NCBI GenBank assembly: GCA_963798855.1
Contig: CAWCUU010000004.1
Coordinates: 124,001 to 188,000, forward strand
DNA: 64,000 bases
Source: CAWCUU01 sp963798855
GTDB lineage: Bacteria; Gemmatimonadota; Gemmatimonadetes; Longimicrobiales; RSA9
Direction of reading: 5' to 3'
In this document: positions 1-8,074 of the stretch, one piece after another
How positions within the stretch are numbered: position 1 is the first letter of the stretch
Layout: each line of letters begins with the position of its first letter
The notes under the pieces: model-generated
The model's input: the letters and a program-made list of their open reading frames with translations, nothing else
Database searches by the model: none
Told to the model about the DNA's origin: nothing
Position numbers and translations under genes: made by a program

Positions 1-1
1 C

Positions 2-2296
2 TGCCACGCCGCCGCGCGGCAGGCACCCGCAAAGGGCGCCAGCACTCGGGCCGCGACGCGCTCGCCGACCGCGGTGCTGCGCCGCTGCGCCTGCGGCGGC
101 AAGGCCGAGAAGGGCGGCGAATGCGCCGAGTGCCGGAAGAAGCGGCTGCAGCGCCGGGGCACGGGACCTGGCCCCGCCGTGGCGCCCGCCTCCGTACACG
201 CCGTGCTCGCGACGCCCGGCGAGCCGCTGGCCGCGGGGGTCCGCGCCCGGCTCGAGCCGCGCCTCGGCCACGACCTCGCTGCAGTGCGCGTGCACACGGA
301 CGCGCGCGCGGCGGGGGCCGCGCGCGACGTCCGCGCGCTCGCCTGGACCGTCGGCAGCCACGTCGCGTTCGGCGCCGGACAGTTCGATCCGGGTACCACG
401 GCCGGGGACCGGCTGCTCCTCCACGAGCTGGCGCACACCCTCCAGGACGGCGGCGGGCCTGTGCCGCGCGACCTGCCCGTCGGTGGGGTCGACGACGCCG
501 CGGAGCGCGAGGCCGATCGGATCGCCGAAGGCATCGTGACGCAGGCCGTCGCGCCGCCGCCGGCCGGGCGCGTGCTGCGGCGGCGGCTCGACCCGGTGCT
601 CGAGGCCGAGCTGCCCGAGAGCGCGCGCCACCAGACCATGGCCGTGCTGAGCATCTCGGAAGGGCCTCCGCCCGTTCAGATGGACGTCGTGCGCCGCTTC
701 GAGCGCTGCCCGTGCCGGGACGTGCCCGAGGCCCGCGACGGCACGTTCTACGATGTGGGAAGACAGCGCGTCGCGATCGCGTACCGCTACTGCGAGGGGC
801 GCACGACGACGGACGTGTACGCGGAGGCGGAGGGCGATCCACAGCGAGTGCTGAGCGGGCAGGTGCCCATCACGGGCGCGCGCATCGGCGTCGAGGTCAA
901 CGTGGCGCCGCGCCGGGACCGCGGCGGGCGCATCATCCTCGAGGCGGTGGGCGAGAGGCCGGACGAGCAGACGTCTGTGGGCGCGCACGTGTTGCTCGTC
1001 TACGAGCAGAGCGGATGGCACATCTTCGCGGACGCCGACTACCGCCGCCGCCTCGGCGAGCTGAACGCCGGCCAGGTGCCCGACGACGTCAATGTCTCGC
1101 TCGGCGGCCAGTGGGGGCGAGTGCGCGCGCGCGTCCAGCTCACGGACCTGGCGGGGCCGACGCCCGGCGTGCGTGTCGAGGGCTGCCTCGACATCGGCAT
1201 CACGCCTCAGCTGTGCGGATTCGGCCAGGTGGGCGGCGAGAGCGGCAGCGGCGGCGGCATCGGCCTGCGGGTCCCCTTCGGCGTGCCGGAGCGGCCCCGC
1301 CGCGAGCGCTGCTTCCAGTGCTTCTGCCCGCCGGCCAAGCCCGTGTACGAGTGCAGCCGCTACACGTTCCCCGGCTTCGAGCAGCAGCCCATCGAGATCC
1401 AGCAGTCGCACGAGTACCGCTACTACTTCTACCTCGACCGCGCCGACCGGCAGAGCGAGGAGTCGGACCTGCGCACGCAGTCGAACGCGAACCTCGACGC
1501 CGTCGAGCGGGCGGTCACGGATCGGCAGGCGCGCGTCCTCGACATCGTCGGTTACGCCTCCCCCGAGGCGACGGAGCGGCACAACGAGACGCTGTCCGAG
1601 GCGCGGGGCCAGGAGCTGCACGACCGGCTCGAGCGCCGGCTCGGCGGCGGCGTGTCGCTGCCGCCCGCCCGCGGTGCCGGCGAGCTGCTCGGCAACCGCC
1701 CCGCGCCAACGCCGTCCAGCCGCCTCGGCGACATCATCACCGAGCACGGCTTCCGCGACGCCGAGGACCTCAGCTTCCTACTCCTCGGCGAGGAGATTCC
1801 CAACCGGGAACTGACCACGCAGTTCCTCTCGCTCTTCGACGCGCTGCCCGACGCGGCGGACCGGCTCGCCCTCTTCGGGCTCTCCGATTCCGACCCCGTC
1901 GCCCCGCGCGTGCTGGCCACGGTCGAGACGTTCATCCGCTCGCGCGGGCGTGGCAGCCCCCGCCCCTGGGAGCGCATCTTCCGATTGCTGCGCGTGGGCG
2001 TCGCGCGCGTGGCGTGGACCGAGCCCGGGACCGTCGAGGTGCCGGTCGGCTCGAAGCACGAGCCCGTCACCGGCGCCGAGTGCGAGCGCTACGCGCGCCA
2101 GGCCGAGGACGAGCACCGCTTCCCGCCCATCGACCCGCAGGACCTCGTACCCCACGTCTCGGCCCATGACCGCAACGACGAGTGCCGCTTCGAGCCCGAC
2201 GCGGCCGACCGCCGGCGCTGCGACTACGCCGTGCCGCCCTCGCTGCGGCGCAACGTTCCCGCGACGGCGCCGTCGCGCGCGCCGCACCGCTTTTGA
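2..2296 (+). CDS. DUF4157 (eCIS core) protein with OmpA-like domain, 5' partial
   Basis: The frame is already open at the first bases of the window, so the start lies upstream; an internal GTG at 74 is unlikely to be the true start because family members carry a short basic leader before the Cys motif. Counting from that GTG, a CxCGG...CxxC zinc-ribbon-like motif lies at residues 5-20, a DUF4157 domain at about 47-125 ending in the HELAH motif (117-121), and an OmpA-like segment at about 445-525 (NANLDAVERAV, VGYASPE). DUF4157 is the marker domain of proteins linked to extracellular contractile injection systems and often tags cargo. The gene heads a run of baseplate genes, 12 bases before the next. 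Role as cargo or particle-associated factor is inferred. Confidence 0.85.
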   Translation, partial: CHAAARQAPAKGASTRAATRSPTAVLRRCACGGKAEKGGECAECRKKRLQRRGTGPGPAVAPASVHAVLATPGEPLAAGVRARLEPRLGHDLAAVRVHTDARAAGAARDVRALAWTVGSHVAFGAGQFDPGTTAGDRLLLHELAHTLQDGGGPVPRDLPVGGVDDAAEREADRIAEGIVTQAVAPPPAGRVLRRRLDPVLEAELPESARHQTMAVLSISEGPPPVQMDVVRRFERCPCRDVPEARDGTFYDVGRQRVAIAYRYCEGRTTTDVYAEAEGDPQRVLSGQVPITGARIGVEVNVAPRRDRGGRIILEAVGERPDEQTSVGAHVLLVYEQSGWHIFADADYRRRLGELNAGQVPDDVNVSLGGQWGRVRARVQLTDLAGPTPGVRVEGCLDIGITPQLCGFGQVGGESGSGGGIGLRVPFGVPERPRRERCFQCFCPPAKPVYECSRYTFPGFEQQPIEIQQSHEYRYYFYLDRADRQSEESDLRTQSNANLDAVERAVTDRQARVLDIVGYASPEATERHNETLSEARGQELHDRLERRLGGGVSLPPARGAGELLGNRPAPTPSSRLGDIITEHGFRDAEDLSFLLLGEEIPNRELTTQFLSLFDALPDAADRLALFGLSDSDPVAPRVLATVETFIRSRGRGSPRPWERIFRLLRVGVARVAWTEPGTVEVPVGSKHEPVTGAECERYARQAEDEHRFPPIDPQDLVPHVSAHDRNDECRFEPDAADRRRCDYAVPPSLRRNVPATAPSRAPHRF

Positions 2297-2308
2297 GGAA
2301 AGGGCGCA

Positions 2309-2971
2309 ATGACGAGCTTCCCCCGCTCTCCGCGCGTGCAGAAAGGCGCGCTCATCGGGCTGGACCCGTTCAACCCGGTGGCCAGCGTGATCGTCTTCCA
2401 GTACAACCCCGAGAGCATGACACGCACCCTGTCGGCGCGCGCATCGGCGGCGGAGGGCGATGCGAGCGAGGTGCTGCGGCTGAAGGGCCCGCCGGAGGAA
2501 ACCATCGACCTGAGCGTCGAGATCGACGCCACGGACCAGCTCGAGCAGGTGCAGTTCCCGGCCACCGCCTTCGGCGTCTCGCCCACGCTGGCCTCACTCG
2601 AGATGCTGCTCTACCCGAAGTCGGCCCTCGTCATCGCCAACGCGGCGCTCACGGCCGCGGGCATCATCGAGGTCATCCCGCCCGAGGCGCCGCTGACCGT
2701 GCTGGTTTGGGGCCCCACCCGCATCCTGCCCGTCCGGGTCACCCGCCTGACGATCACCGAGGAGGCGTACGACCCGAAACTGAACCCTATCCGCGCCAAG
2801 GTCGACCTCGGCCTCAAGGCGCTGTCCTACTACGACCTCGGCCTGCTCAGCGCGGGCGGCGCCCTGTTCATGGCGCACCAGGTCATCAAGGAGGTCATGG
2901 CCACCATCGGCGGCGTGGCCGCCATCGGCGCGAGCCTGTCCGTCTCGGGCAGCGCGAGCGCGGGGAGCTGA
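2309..2971 (+). CDS. Contractile injection system tube-domain protein (Afp7-like hub component)
   Basis: The 220-residue product begins with a stretch typical of the CIS-tube N-terminal family: KGALIGLDPFNP, then FQYNPESMTRTL at about residues 30-42. In Afp/PVC-type particles this family forms the adaptor between inner tube and spike hub and usually carries a C-terminal LysM domain. Here the protein ends without LysM in a Gly/Ser/Ala-rich hydrophobic tail, and LysM is encoded by the next gene. AGGAAAGGG precedes the ATG, supporting the start. The downstream gene follows after 5 bases. Family assignment is from recognisable motifs; its place in the particle is inferred from family and neighbours. 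Confidence 0.8.
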   Translation: MTSFPRSPRVQKGALIGLDPFNPVASVIVFQYNPESMTRTLSARASAAEGDASEVLRLKGPPEETIDLSVEIDATDQLEQVQFPATAFGVSPTLASLEMLLYPKSALVIANAALTAAGIIEVIPPEAPLTVLVWGPTRILPVRVTRLTITEEAYDPKLNPIRAKVDLGLKALSYYDLGLLSAGGALFMAHQVIKEVMATIGGVAAIGASLSVSGSASAGS

Positions 2972-2976
2972 ACACC

Positions 2977-3279
2977 ATGCCCGATCCCACCAGCCGCTAC
3001 GGCGGCATCGAGGAGGCGGAGCTGAGCGTCCCCGACGGCGCGGGCGGGGCCCGCTCCGTTCGCTACCTGCGGCGTCGCTTCCTGCCGCAGCCCGACCAGA
3101 TGGTCACCATGGTCGAGCACCGCGTCGTACAGGGTGACCGGCTCGACAACCTGAGCACGCGCTACCTTGGCGACCCGCTGGCTTGGTGGCGCATGGCCGA
3201 CGCGAACGTCGAGACCCAGCCCGAGACGCTCACCGACACCGCCGGCCGGCGTATCCGCGTCGCGCTGCCGCAGATCTGA
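2977..3279 (+). CDS. LysM-domain baseplate adaptor protein
   Basis: This 100-residue protein starts at the ATG directly after the CIS-tube gene. Its C-terminal half is a LysM-like module: HRVVQGDRLDNLSTRYLGDP followed by WWRMADAN and a hydrophobic end (RRIRVALPQI), the form seen in phage gpX/gp53-like tail proteins and at the C-terminus of Afp7. In tail machines this module sits between tube and hub and does not act on cell-wall glycan. The residues ahead of it resemble a linker. It is 2 bases from the next gene. It looks like the split-off second half of an Afp7-like protein. Confidence 0.8.
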   Translation: MPDPTSRYGGIEEAELSVPDGAGGARSVRYLRRRFLPQPDQMVTMVEHRVVQGDRLDNLSTRYLGDPLAWWRMADANVETQPETLTDTAGRRIRVALPQI

Positions 3280-3281
3280 CC

Positions 3282-4403
3282 ATGCTCGCGAGCCTCCTCG
3301 GCGTCCGCATGGTCCTGCTCATGGGCAGGAGCGTGCCGCTGCCGGCCTCGTTCGACGTGACCAACGCGCTCTCCAGCGTCGAGGTGCACAACGACACGGG
3401 CGGCAACGGCGACGGCTTCCAGATCACCTTCACGCTCGGCAAGGACAAGGGCGTGGAGTACGGGCTGCTGGCCGCCGGCGCGCTCGACCCGTTCAGCCGC
3501 GTGATCATCGGCGTGCTGCTCGGCACCACGCCCGAGGTGCTCATCGACGGCATCATCACGCACCACGAGGTCGTGCCGAGCGATGTGCCGGGTGGCTCCA
3601 CCCTCACCGTGAGCGGCCGCGACGTGAGCATCATGCTCGACCTCGAGGAGAAGGACGAGCCGTACCCCAACCAGCCGGACTTCGTGATCGTGAACCGCCT
3701 GCTGGCCACGTACGCGCGGTACGGCATCGTGCCCGCGGTCCTGCCCACGACCGACGTGCCGCTCATGATCCAGCGCATCCCGCGCCAGTCCGAGACCGAT
3801 CTGCGCTTCATCGAGCGCATGGCGCAGCGCAACGGCTACGTCTTCTACATCGAGCCCCTCACGTTCGGCGCGAACACCGCCTACTTCGGACCGGAGAACC
3901 GTCTCTCCCTGCCGCAGCCGGCGCTCACGCAGAACCTCGGCGACGTCAACAACGTGAGGCGCCTCAGCTTCACCAGCGACGCGCTCGCGCCCGTGACCAC
4001 CGAGGGCTCCATGCTCGAGCCGATCACCAAGACGGCGATCCCCGTGCCGTCGCTGCCTGGCCTGCGCGTGCCGCCGCTGTCCGCGAAGCCGGTCGAAGCC
4101 AGGAGGAAGGTGCGGCTGCGTCAGACGGCGAACCAGAGCCCGGCGCAGGCGGCGGCCGGTGCCATCGCCGCCGTGAGCAACGCTCCCGATGCCGTGACCG
4201 GCACCGGCGAGCTGGAGAGCGTGCGCTACGGGCACGTGCTGCGCGCCCGCAAGCTCGTGGGCGTGCGCGGCGCGGGGCTGAGCTACGATGGCTTCTATTA
4301 CGTGCGCCGCGTCAGCCACCGGATCGCGCGCGGCAGCTACACGCAGAGCTTCACTCTGAGCCGGGAAGGGACGTTGACGTTGACGCCGGTGGTGGTGCCG
4401 TGA
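3282..4403 (+). CDS. Phage late control D / VgrG N-terminal-like baseplate hub (gpD)
   Basis: The 373-residue product matches the gpD/gp27-like hub class: a beta-rich N-terminus with SVEVHNDTGGNGDGFQ and the family-typical ESDLRFIERMAQRNGYVF-like segment at about residues 165-185 (here ETDLRFIERMAQRNGY), and a C-terminal YVRRVSHRIARGSYTQSF hub end. In contractile systems a trimer of this protein joins the tube to the spike. The ATG at 3282 is used because it follows the LysM stop by 2 bases. The stop overlaps the next start (GTGA). In Afp8/VgrG the hub and spike are one chain; here they are two genes. Confidence 0.82.
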   Translation: MLASLLGVRMVLLMGRSVPLPASFDVTNALSSVEVHNDTGGNGDGFQITFTLGKDKGVEYGLLAAGALDPFSRVIIGVLLGTTPEVLIDGIITHHEVVPSDVPGGSTLTVSGRDVSIMLDLEEKDEPYPNQPDFVIVNRLLATYARYGIVPAVLPTTDVPLMIQRIPRQSETDLRFIERMAQRNGYVFYIEPLTFGANTAYFGPENRLSLPQPALTQNLGDVNNVRRLSFTSDALAPVTTEGSMLEPITKTAIPVPSLPGLRVPPLSAKPVEARRKVRLRQTANQSPAQAAAGAIAAVSNAPDAVTGTGELESVRYGHVLRARKLVGVRGAGLSYDGFYYVRRVSHRIARGSYTQSFTLSREGTLTLTPVVVP

Positions 4404-4900
4404 GCGGGCCATTCTGGGGCAAGTACCGCGGAACCGTGACCAGCATCTCGGATCCGCTGATGACCGGGCGCATCCGGGCGCGCGTGCCCGACGTGCTGGG
4501 GGACCAGGAGTCCGGCTGGGCCATGCCGTGCGCCCCGTTCGGCGGCTCGGGCATGGGGTTCTTCGCGCTCCCCGCCGTGGGCGGCGGCGTCTGGATCGAG
4601 TTCGAGCACGGCGACCCGGATTACCCGGTCTGGGTCGGCTCGTGGTTCGGCTCCATCGCCGAGGTGCCGCCCATCCTCGTCGCGCCGCCCTACAAGAAGC
4701 TGCTGATCAAGACGGAAGGCGGGAACAGCATCCTTCTCGACGACACCCCTGGGATCGGCGGCATCACGCTGGAGACCGCCTTCGGCCAGAAGGTCTCGCT
4801 CACGCCGCTCGGCATCGAGATCGACAACGGGCTCGGCGGCAAGATCACGATGCAGGGGCCGCAGGTCTCCGTGAACCAAGGCGCGCTGGAGGTGGTGTGA
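4400..4900 (+). CDS. Baseplate spike protein, gpV/gp5 OB-fold (split VgrG)
   Basis: A 166-residue protein starting at GTG 4400, overlapping the hub gene stop by 4 bases. The N-terminal half is a gpV/gp5 OB-fold: GKYRGTVTSISDPLMTGRIRARVPDV, then WAMPCAPFGG, GFFALPAVGGGVWIEFEHGDPDYPVWVGSW, all typical of the phage base V family. The C-terminal part is short beta-helix-like repeats (TEGGNSILLDDTPG, ITLETAFGQKVSLT, GLGGKITMQGPQVSVNQGAL) forming a needle. It should trimerise below the hub and carry the PAAR tip encoded next. The next gene overlaps by one base (TGATG). Confidence 0.85.
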   Translation: MSGPFWGKYRGTVTSISDPLMTGRIRARVPDVLGDQESGWAMPCAPFGGSGMGFFALPAVGGGVWIEFEHGDPDYPVWVGSWFGSIAEVPPILVAPPYKKLLIKTEGGNSILLDDTPGIGGITLETAFGQKVSLTPLGIEIDNGLGGKITMQGPQVSVNQGALEVV

Positions 4901-5220
4901 TGCCGGGCTTCGTGCTGCACCAGGGTGCTATCGTGACCTGCATGCACGCCGGGCCCGCCATGCCGTCGGCGCCGAACCCGCGCGTCCGCGCCGCCGGCCA
5001 ACCGGTGGCCACCGCAGGAGCGCCGTGGACCGTCACGGGCTGTCCTTTCGTAACCCCCGGCGGCACCGGACCGTGCGTCACCGCGCAGTTCGTCACCTTC
5101 GCCACCCGCGTGCGCGCCGGTGGCATGCCCGTGCTGCTGCAGGACAGCCAGGCCGTGTGCGCGCCCACCGGCACGGGCGTGCTCGTGGCGTTCACCCAGT
5201 TCCGGGTACGCGGACAATGA
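4900..5220 (+). CDS. PAAR-like spike tip protein
   Basis: A 106-residue protein starting at an ATG that overlaps the stop of the spike gene. It is rich in Gly, Pro, Cys and His with short repeating beta segments (GFVLHQGAIVTCMHAGPAMPSAP, then TGCPFVTPGGTGPC, and VLLQDSQAVCAPTGTGV), the pattern of PAAR-like tip proteins that cap gpV/VgrG needles and hold a metal ion. Cysteines and histidines at the start and middle could supply the ligands. Its position directly after the OB-fold spike supports the call; sequence identity to classical PAAR motifs is not exact. Confidence 0.7.
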   Translation: MPGFVLHQGAIVTCMHAGPAMPSAPNPRVRAAGQPVATAGAPWTVTGCPFVTPGGTGPCVTAQFVTFATRVRAGGMPVLLQDSQAVCAPTGTGVLVAFTQFRVRGQ

Positions 5221-5579
5221 CGCACCTCGCCTTCCCGTACCGGATCGACGCCCGCGGCCGTTCCGCCGAGGCGGGGGACGACGACTGGATCCGCGACCTC
5301 ATCGAGCAGGTGCTCTTCACGGCGCCCGGCGAGCGCGTGAACCGGCCGACCTTCGGCTGCGGACTGCTCCAGACCGTGTTCGCGCCCAACAGCGACGCTC
5401 TGGCCACGACGACGCAACTCTCCGTGCAGAGCGCGCTCCAGCAGTGGCTCGCGGACGTCATCTTGGTCGAAGCCGTGAGCGTGCGCCACGAAGAGGCCTC
5501 GCTCGAGGTCAGCGTGCAGTACTCCGACCGCCGTACCCAGGAGCGCCGCGTCGCCCTCTTCGAACGGTCCGCGCCGTGA
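5217..5579 (+). CDS. GPW/gp25-like baseplate wedge protein
   Basis: A 120-residue protein in ATGA overlap with the preceding gene. It contains the gp25/gpW signature: WIRDLIEQVLFTAPGERVNRPTFGCGL, with the conserved TxPGERxxxPxFGxxL segment at about residues 34-50, and a C-terminal VRHEEASLEVSVQYSDR strand pair. In T4-like and eCIS particles this protein (Afp9 class) binds the first sheath ring and helps start sheath assembly. It shares a GTGA overlap with the large baseplate gene that follows. Confidence 0.88.
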   Translation: MTHLAFPYRIDARGRSAEAGDDDWIRDLIEQVLFTAPGERVNRPTFGCGLLQTVFAPNSDALATTTQLSVQSALQQWLADVILVEAVSVRHEEASLEVSVQYSDRRTQERRVALFERSAP

Positions 5580-8074
5580 GCCTGCTCTTCCACTGCTGCG
5601 ATGACGACCGCCGCGCCGCGGTCGAGCGCCACGGCGCGCTGAACGGCATCGACTGGCTCGAGGTCGTGGACCACGACGCGGCAGTAGAGGCGGACCGCCA
5701 ACGCTTCCTGCGCGTCCACTTCGTGAAGCCGCCGGGCGGGTTGGCCCCGGTTCCGGCCAACGCGCGCATCACGGGCGGTGAGCGCATCCGCGACGTACCC
5801 GTGGTGGGCACCTCCTTCGACGGCGATGTGCTCGTCGTCGAGGTCGCGACGCCCGGCGATTTCTCGATCTATACGCTGCGGCTGGTGGACGCGACGGATG
5901 CGACGCGACCCATGGCCGGAATGGATCCGGTGCTGGCGGAGATCGCGTTCTCGTTCAAGGTCGAGTGCGAGACCGACTTCGACTGCCCGCCCCCCGCGTC
6001 CTGTCCTTCCGAGCCGGCGGCCGCGCCGGAGATCGACTACCTCGCCCGGGACTTCCCCGCCCTGCGCCAGCTCGTGCTCGACCGCCTGAGCACGATCCAC
6101 CCGACCTGGACCGACCGGAACCCCGCCGACCTCGGCATCGCGCTCGTCGAGCTGCTCGCCTACGTCGGGGACCGGCTCTCCTACGAGCAGGACGCGGTCG
6201 CCACGGAGTCGTACATCGGCACCGCCCGCCGACGCGTCTCCGTGCGGCGCCACGCACGGCTGGTCGACTACCGCATGCACGACGGCTGCAATGCCCGCAC
6301 CTGGCTTCACTTCGAGGCCGGTGCCGACGACGTGCTGCTGCCGCGCGGCACGCCCTGCCTCACGCCCCTGCCCGGCACCCCGCGCCGGCTGCCCCCCGCG
6401 ATGCTGTCCGACCTGCTCGCCAGGCGTCCGACGCCGCTCGTCTTCGAGACCATGCACGACGCTCGGCTCTTCGCCGAGCAGAACGAGATGCACTTCTACA
6501 CGTGGGGCGGCACACGCTGCTGCCTGGCGCGCGGCGCCACGCGCGCGACGCTCGTCGGTCACCTGACCAGCCTCACGCTCGTCGAGCCGGACGAGATCGT
6601 GCTGGTGCTCGAGGAGGTCAGTGGCGCCACGACCGGCGAGTCCGACGACCGGAACCCGACGCACCGTCACGCCGTGCGGCTCACGCGCGTGCGCCTCGTC
6701 GAGGACCCGCTCGGCGGCCAGCTCGAGGCGGATCCGCTGCTGCGCTCCGATGACGCGGTACCCATCACCGAGATCGAGTGGCGCCGCGAGGACGCGCTGC
6801 CCTTCCCGCTGTGTATCAGCGTCGTCAGCGACGGCGCACTGGTCGAGGACGTCGCCGTGGCACGCGGCAACATCGCGCTGGCGGACCACGGCCTCACCGG
6901 ACCCGCGGTCGAGCTCGAGCCGCGCGTGCCTGCGTCACGCGCGGCCGTGGCGATGAGCGGCGTCGCCTTCTGCGCGGAGGCCCCGCGCACGCTCCTGCCG
7001 CTCCGGTTCGCACCGGCGCTGCCGAACCTGCCGCTCACCATGGCCTCGCCGTACGATCACGAGGACCCGCCGCCCGCCAGTGCCACGCTCCGCCAGGACC
7101 CCGCCGCCGCGCTCGGCGAGATCGAGCTGCGTACCGGGACCGATCCCCTGCTGCCCGTGTGGCGACCGGTGGCGGATCTGCTCGCGGCGGGTCCCACGGC
7201 CGAAGCGTTCGTGGTCGAGCTCGAAGAAGATGGCATGACGACGCTGCGCTTCGGAGACGGCGCCCATGGTCGCCGGCCTCCGGAGGGCGAAGCGTTTACG
7301 GCGACGTACCGGAGAGGGACGGGGGCCGGTGGAAATCTCGGAGCCGAGGCCCTCGCGCACGTGCTGAGCGCGGACTCGGGCGTCATCGGCGTGCGCAACC
7401 CGCTGCCGGCGCTGGGCGGCGTGGAGCCGGAGTCGAAGGAGCACGCGCGCACGCACGCGCCCTCCGCTTTCCGGACCCGGGAGCGGGCGGTCACGCCCGA
7501 CGACTACGCGGACCTGGCACAGGGGGCGGGTCACATCCAGCGCGCGCGCGCCGCGCCGCGCTGGACCGGGAGCTGGCTGACCATGGCCGTGACGGTCGAC
7601 CCGGAGGGCGGTGAGGTGCTCGCGCCCTCCGTGCGCGACGCAATCGTCGGGCGCCTCGACCGATACCGCATGGCGGGCCTCGACGTCGCCGTGCGCGAGC
7701 CACGCTACGTGCCTCTCGAGATCGCGCTCACCATCTGCGTGGGCCCGGACCACGTGCGCGCCAATGTCGAGCAGGCACTCGTCGAGCAACTCGGCAGCGG
7801 ACGCCTTCCGGACGGCAGTCGGGCACTCTTCCACCCCGACAACTTCACGTTCGGCCAGGCCCTCTGGCTCAGCCAGGTCTACGCCGCCGCCCGCAGCGTG
7901 ATCGGCGTCGCCTCGGTGGACGTGACCGCCTTCCGCCGCCAGGGCGACACGGGCACGGCCGACCTCGACGCGGGCCGCATCCGGCTCGCCGCTCTCGAGC
8001 TCCCTCGGCTGGCCAACGATCCCAGCTTCCCGGAACGCGGCGTGCTCACGCTCACCATGCAGGGGGGCAAGTGA
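5576..8074 (+). CDS. Putative baseplate assembly protein (gpJ-like), first copy
   Basis: An 832-residue protein starting at GTG 5576 in overlap with gp25. About 150 N-terminal residues (with a Cys/Asp-rich start and an ETDFDCPP turn) precede the baseplate segment, which begins IDYLARDFPALRQLVLDRL and continues PADLGIALVELLAYVGDRLSYEQD, typical of large eCIS baseplate wedge proteins (Afp11/gp6 class). A later LRFGDGAHGRRPPEGEAFTATYRRGTGAGGN block is the conserved gpJ-type beta element. Wedge proteins form the baseplate ring around the hub. The next gene overlaps by 4 bases and is a relative, as expected for an Afp11/Afp12-like pair. Confidence 0.85.
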   Translation: MSLLFHCCDDDRRAAVERHGALNGIDWLEVVDHDAAVEADRQRFLRVHFVKPPGGLAPVPANARITGGERIRDVPVVGTSFDGDVLVVEVATPGDFSIYTLRLVDATDATRPMAGMDPVLAEIAFSFKVECETDFDCPPPASCPSEPAAAPEIDYLARDFPALRQLVLDRLSTIHPTWTDRNPADLGIALVELLAYVGDRLSYEQDAVATESYIGTARRRVSVRRHARLVDYRMHDGCNARTWLHFEAGADDVLLPRGTPCLTPLPGTPRRLPPAMLSDLLARRPTPLVFETMHDARLFAEQNEMHFYTWGGTRCCLARGATRATLVGHLTSLTLVEPDEIVLVLEEVSGATTGESDDRNPTHRHAVRLTRVRLVEDPLGGQLEADPLLRSDDAVPITEIEWRREDALPFPLCISVVSDGALVEDVAVARGNIALADHGLTGPAVELEPRVPASRAAVAMSGVAFCAEAPRTLLPLRFAPALPNLPLTMASPYDHEDPPPASATLRQDPAAALGEIELRTGTDPLLPVWRPVADLLAAGPTAEAFVVELEEDGMTTLRFGDGAHGRRPPEGEAFTATYRRGTGAGGNLGAEALAHVLSADSGVIGVRNPLPALGGVEPESKEHARTHAPSAFRTRERAVTPDDYADLAQGAGHIQRARAAPRWTGSWLTMAVTVDPEGGEVLAPSVRDAIVGRLDRYRMAGLDVAVREPRYVPLEIALTICVGPDHVRANVEQALVEQLGSGRLPDGSRALFHPDNFTFGQALWLSQVYAAARSVIGVASVDVTAFRRQGDTGTADLDAGRIRLAALELPRLANDPSFPERGVLTLTMQGGK

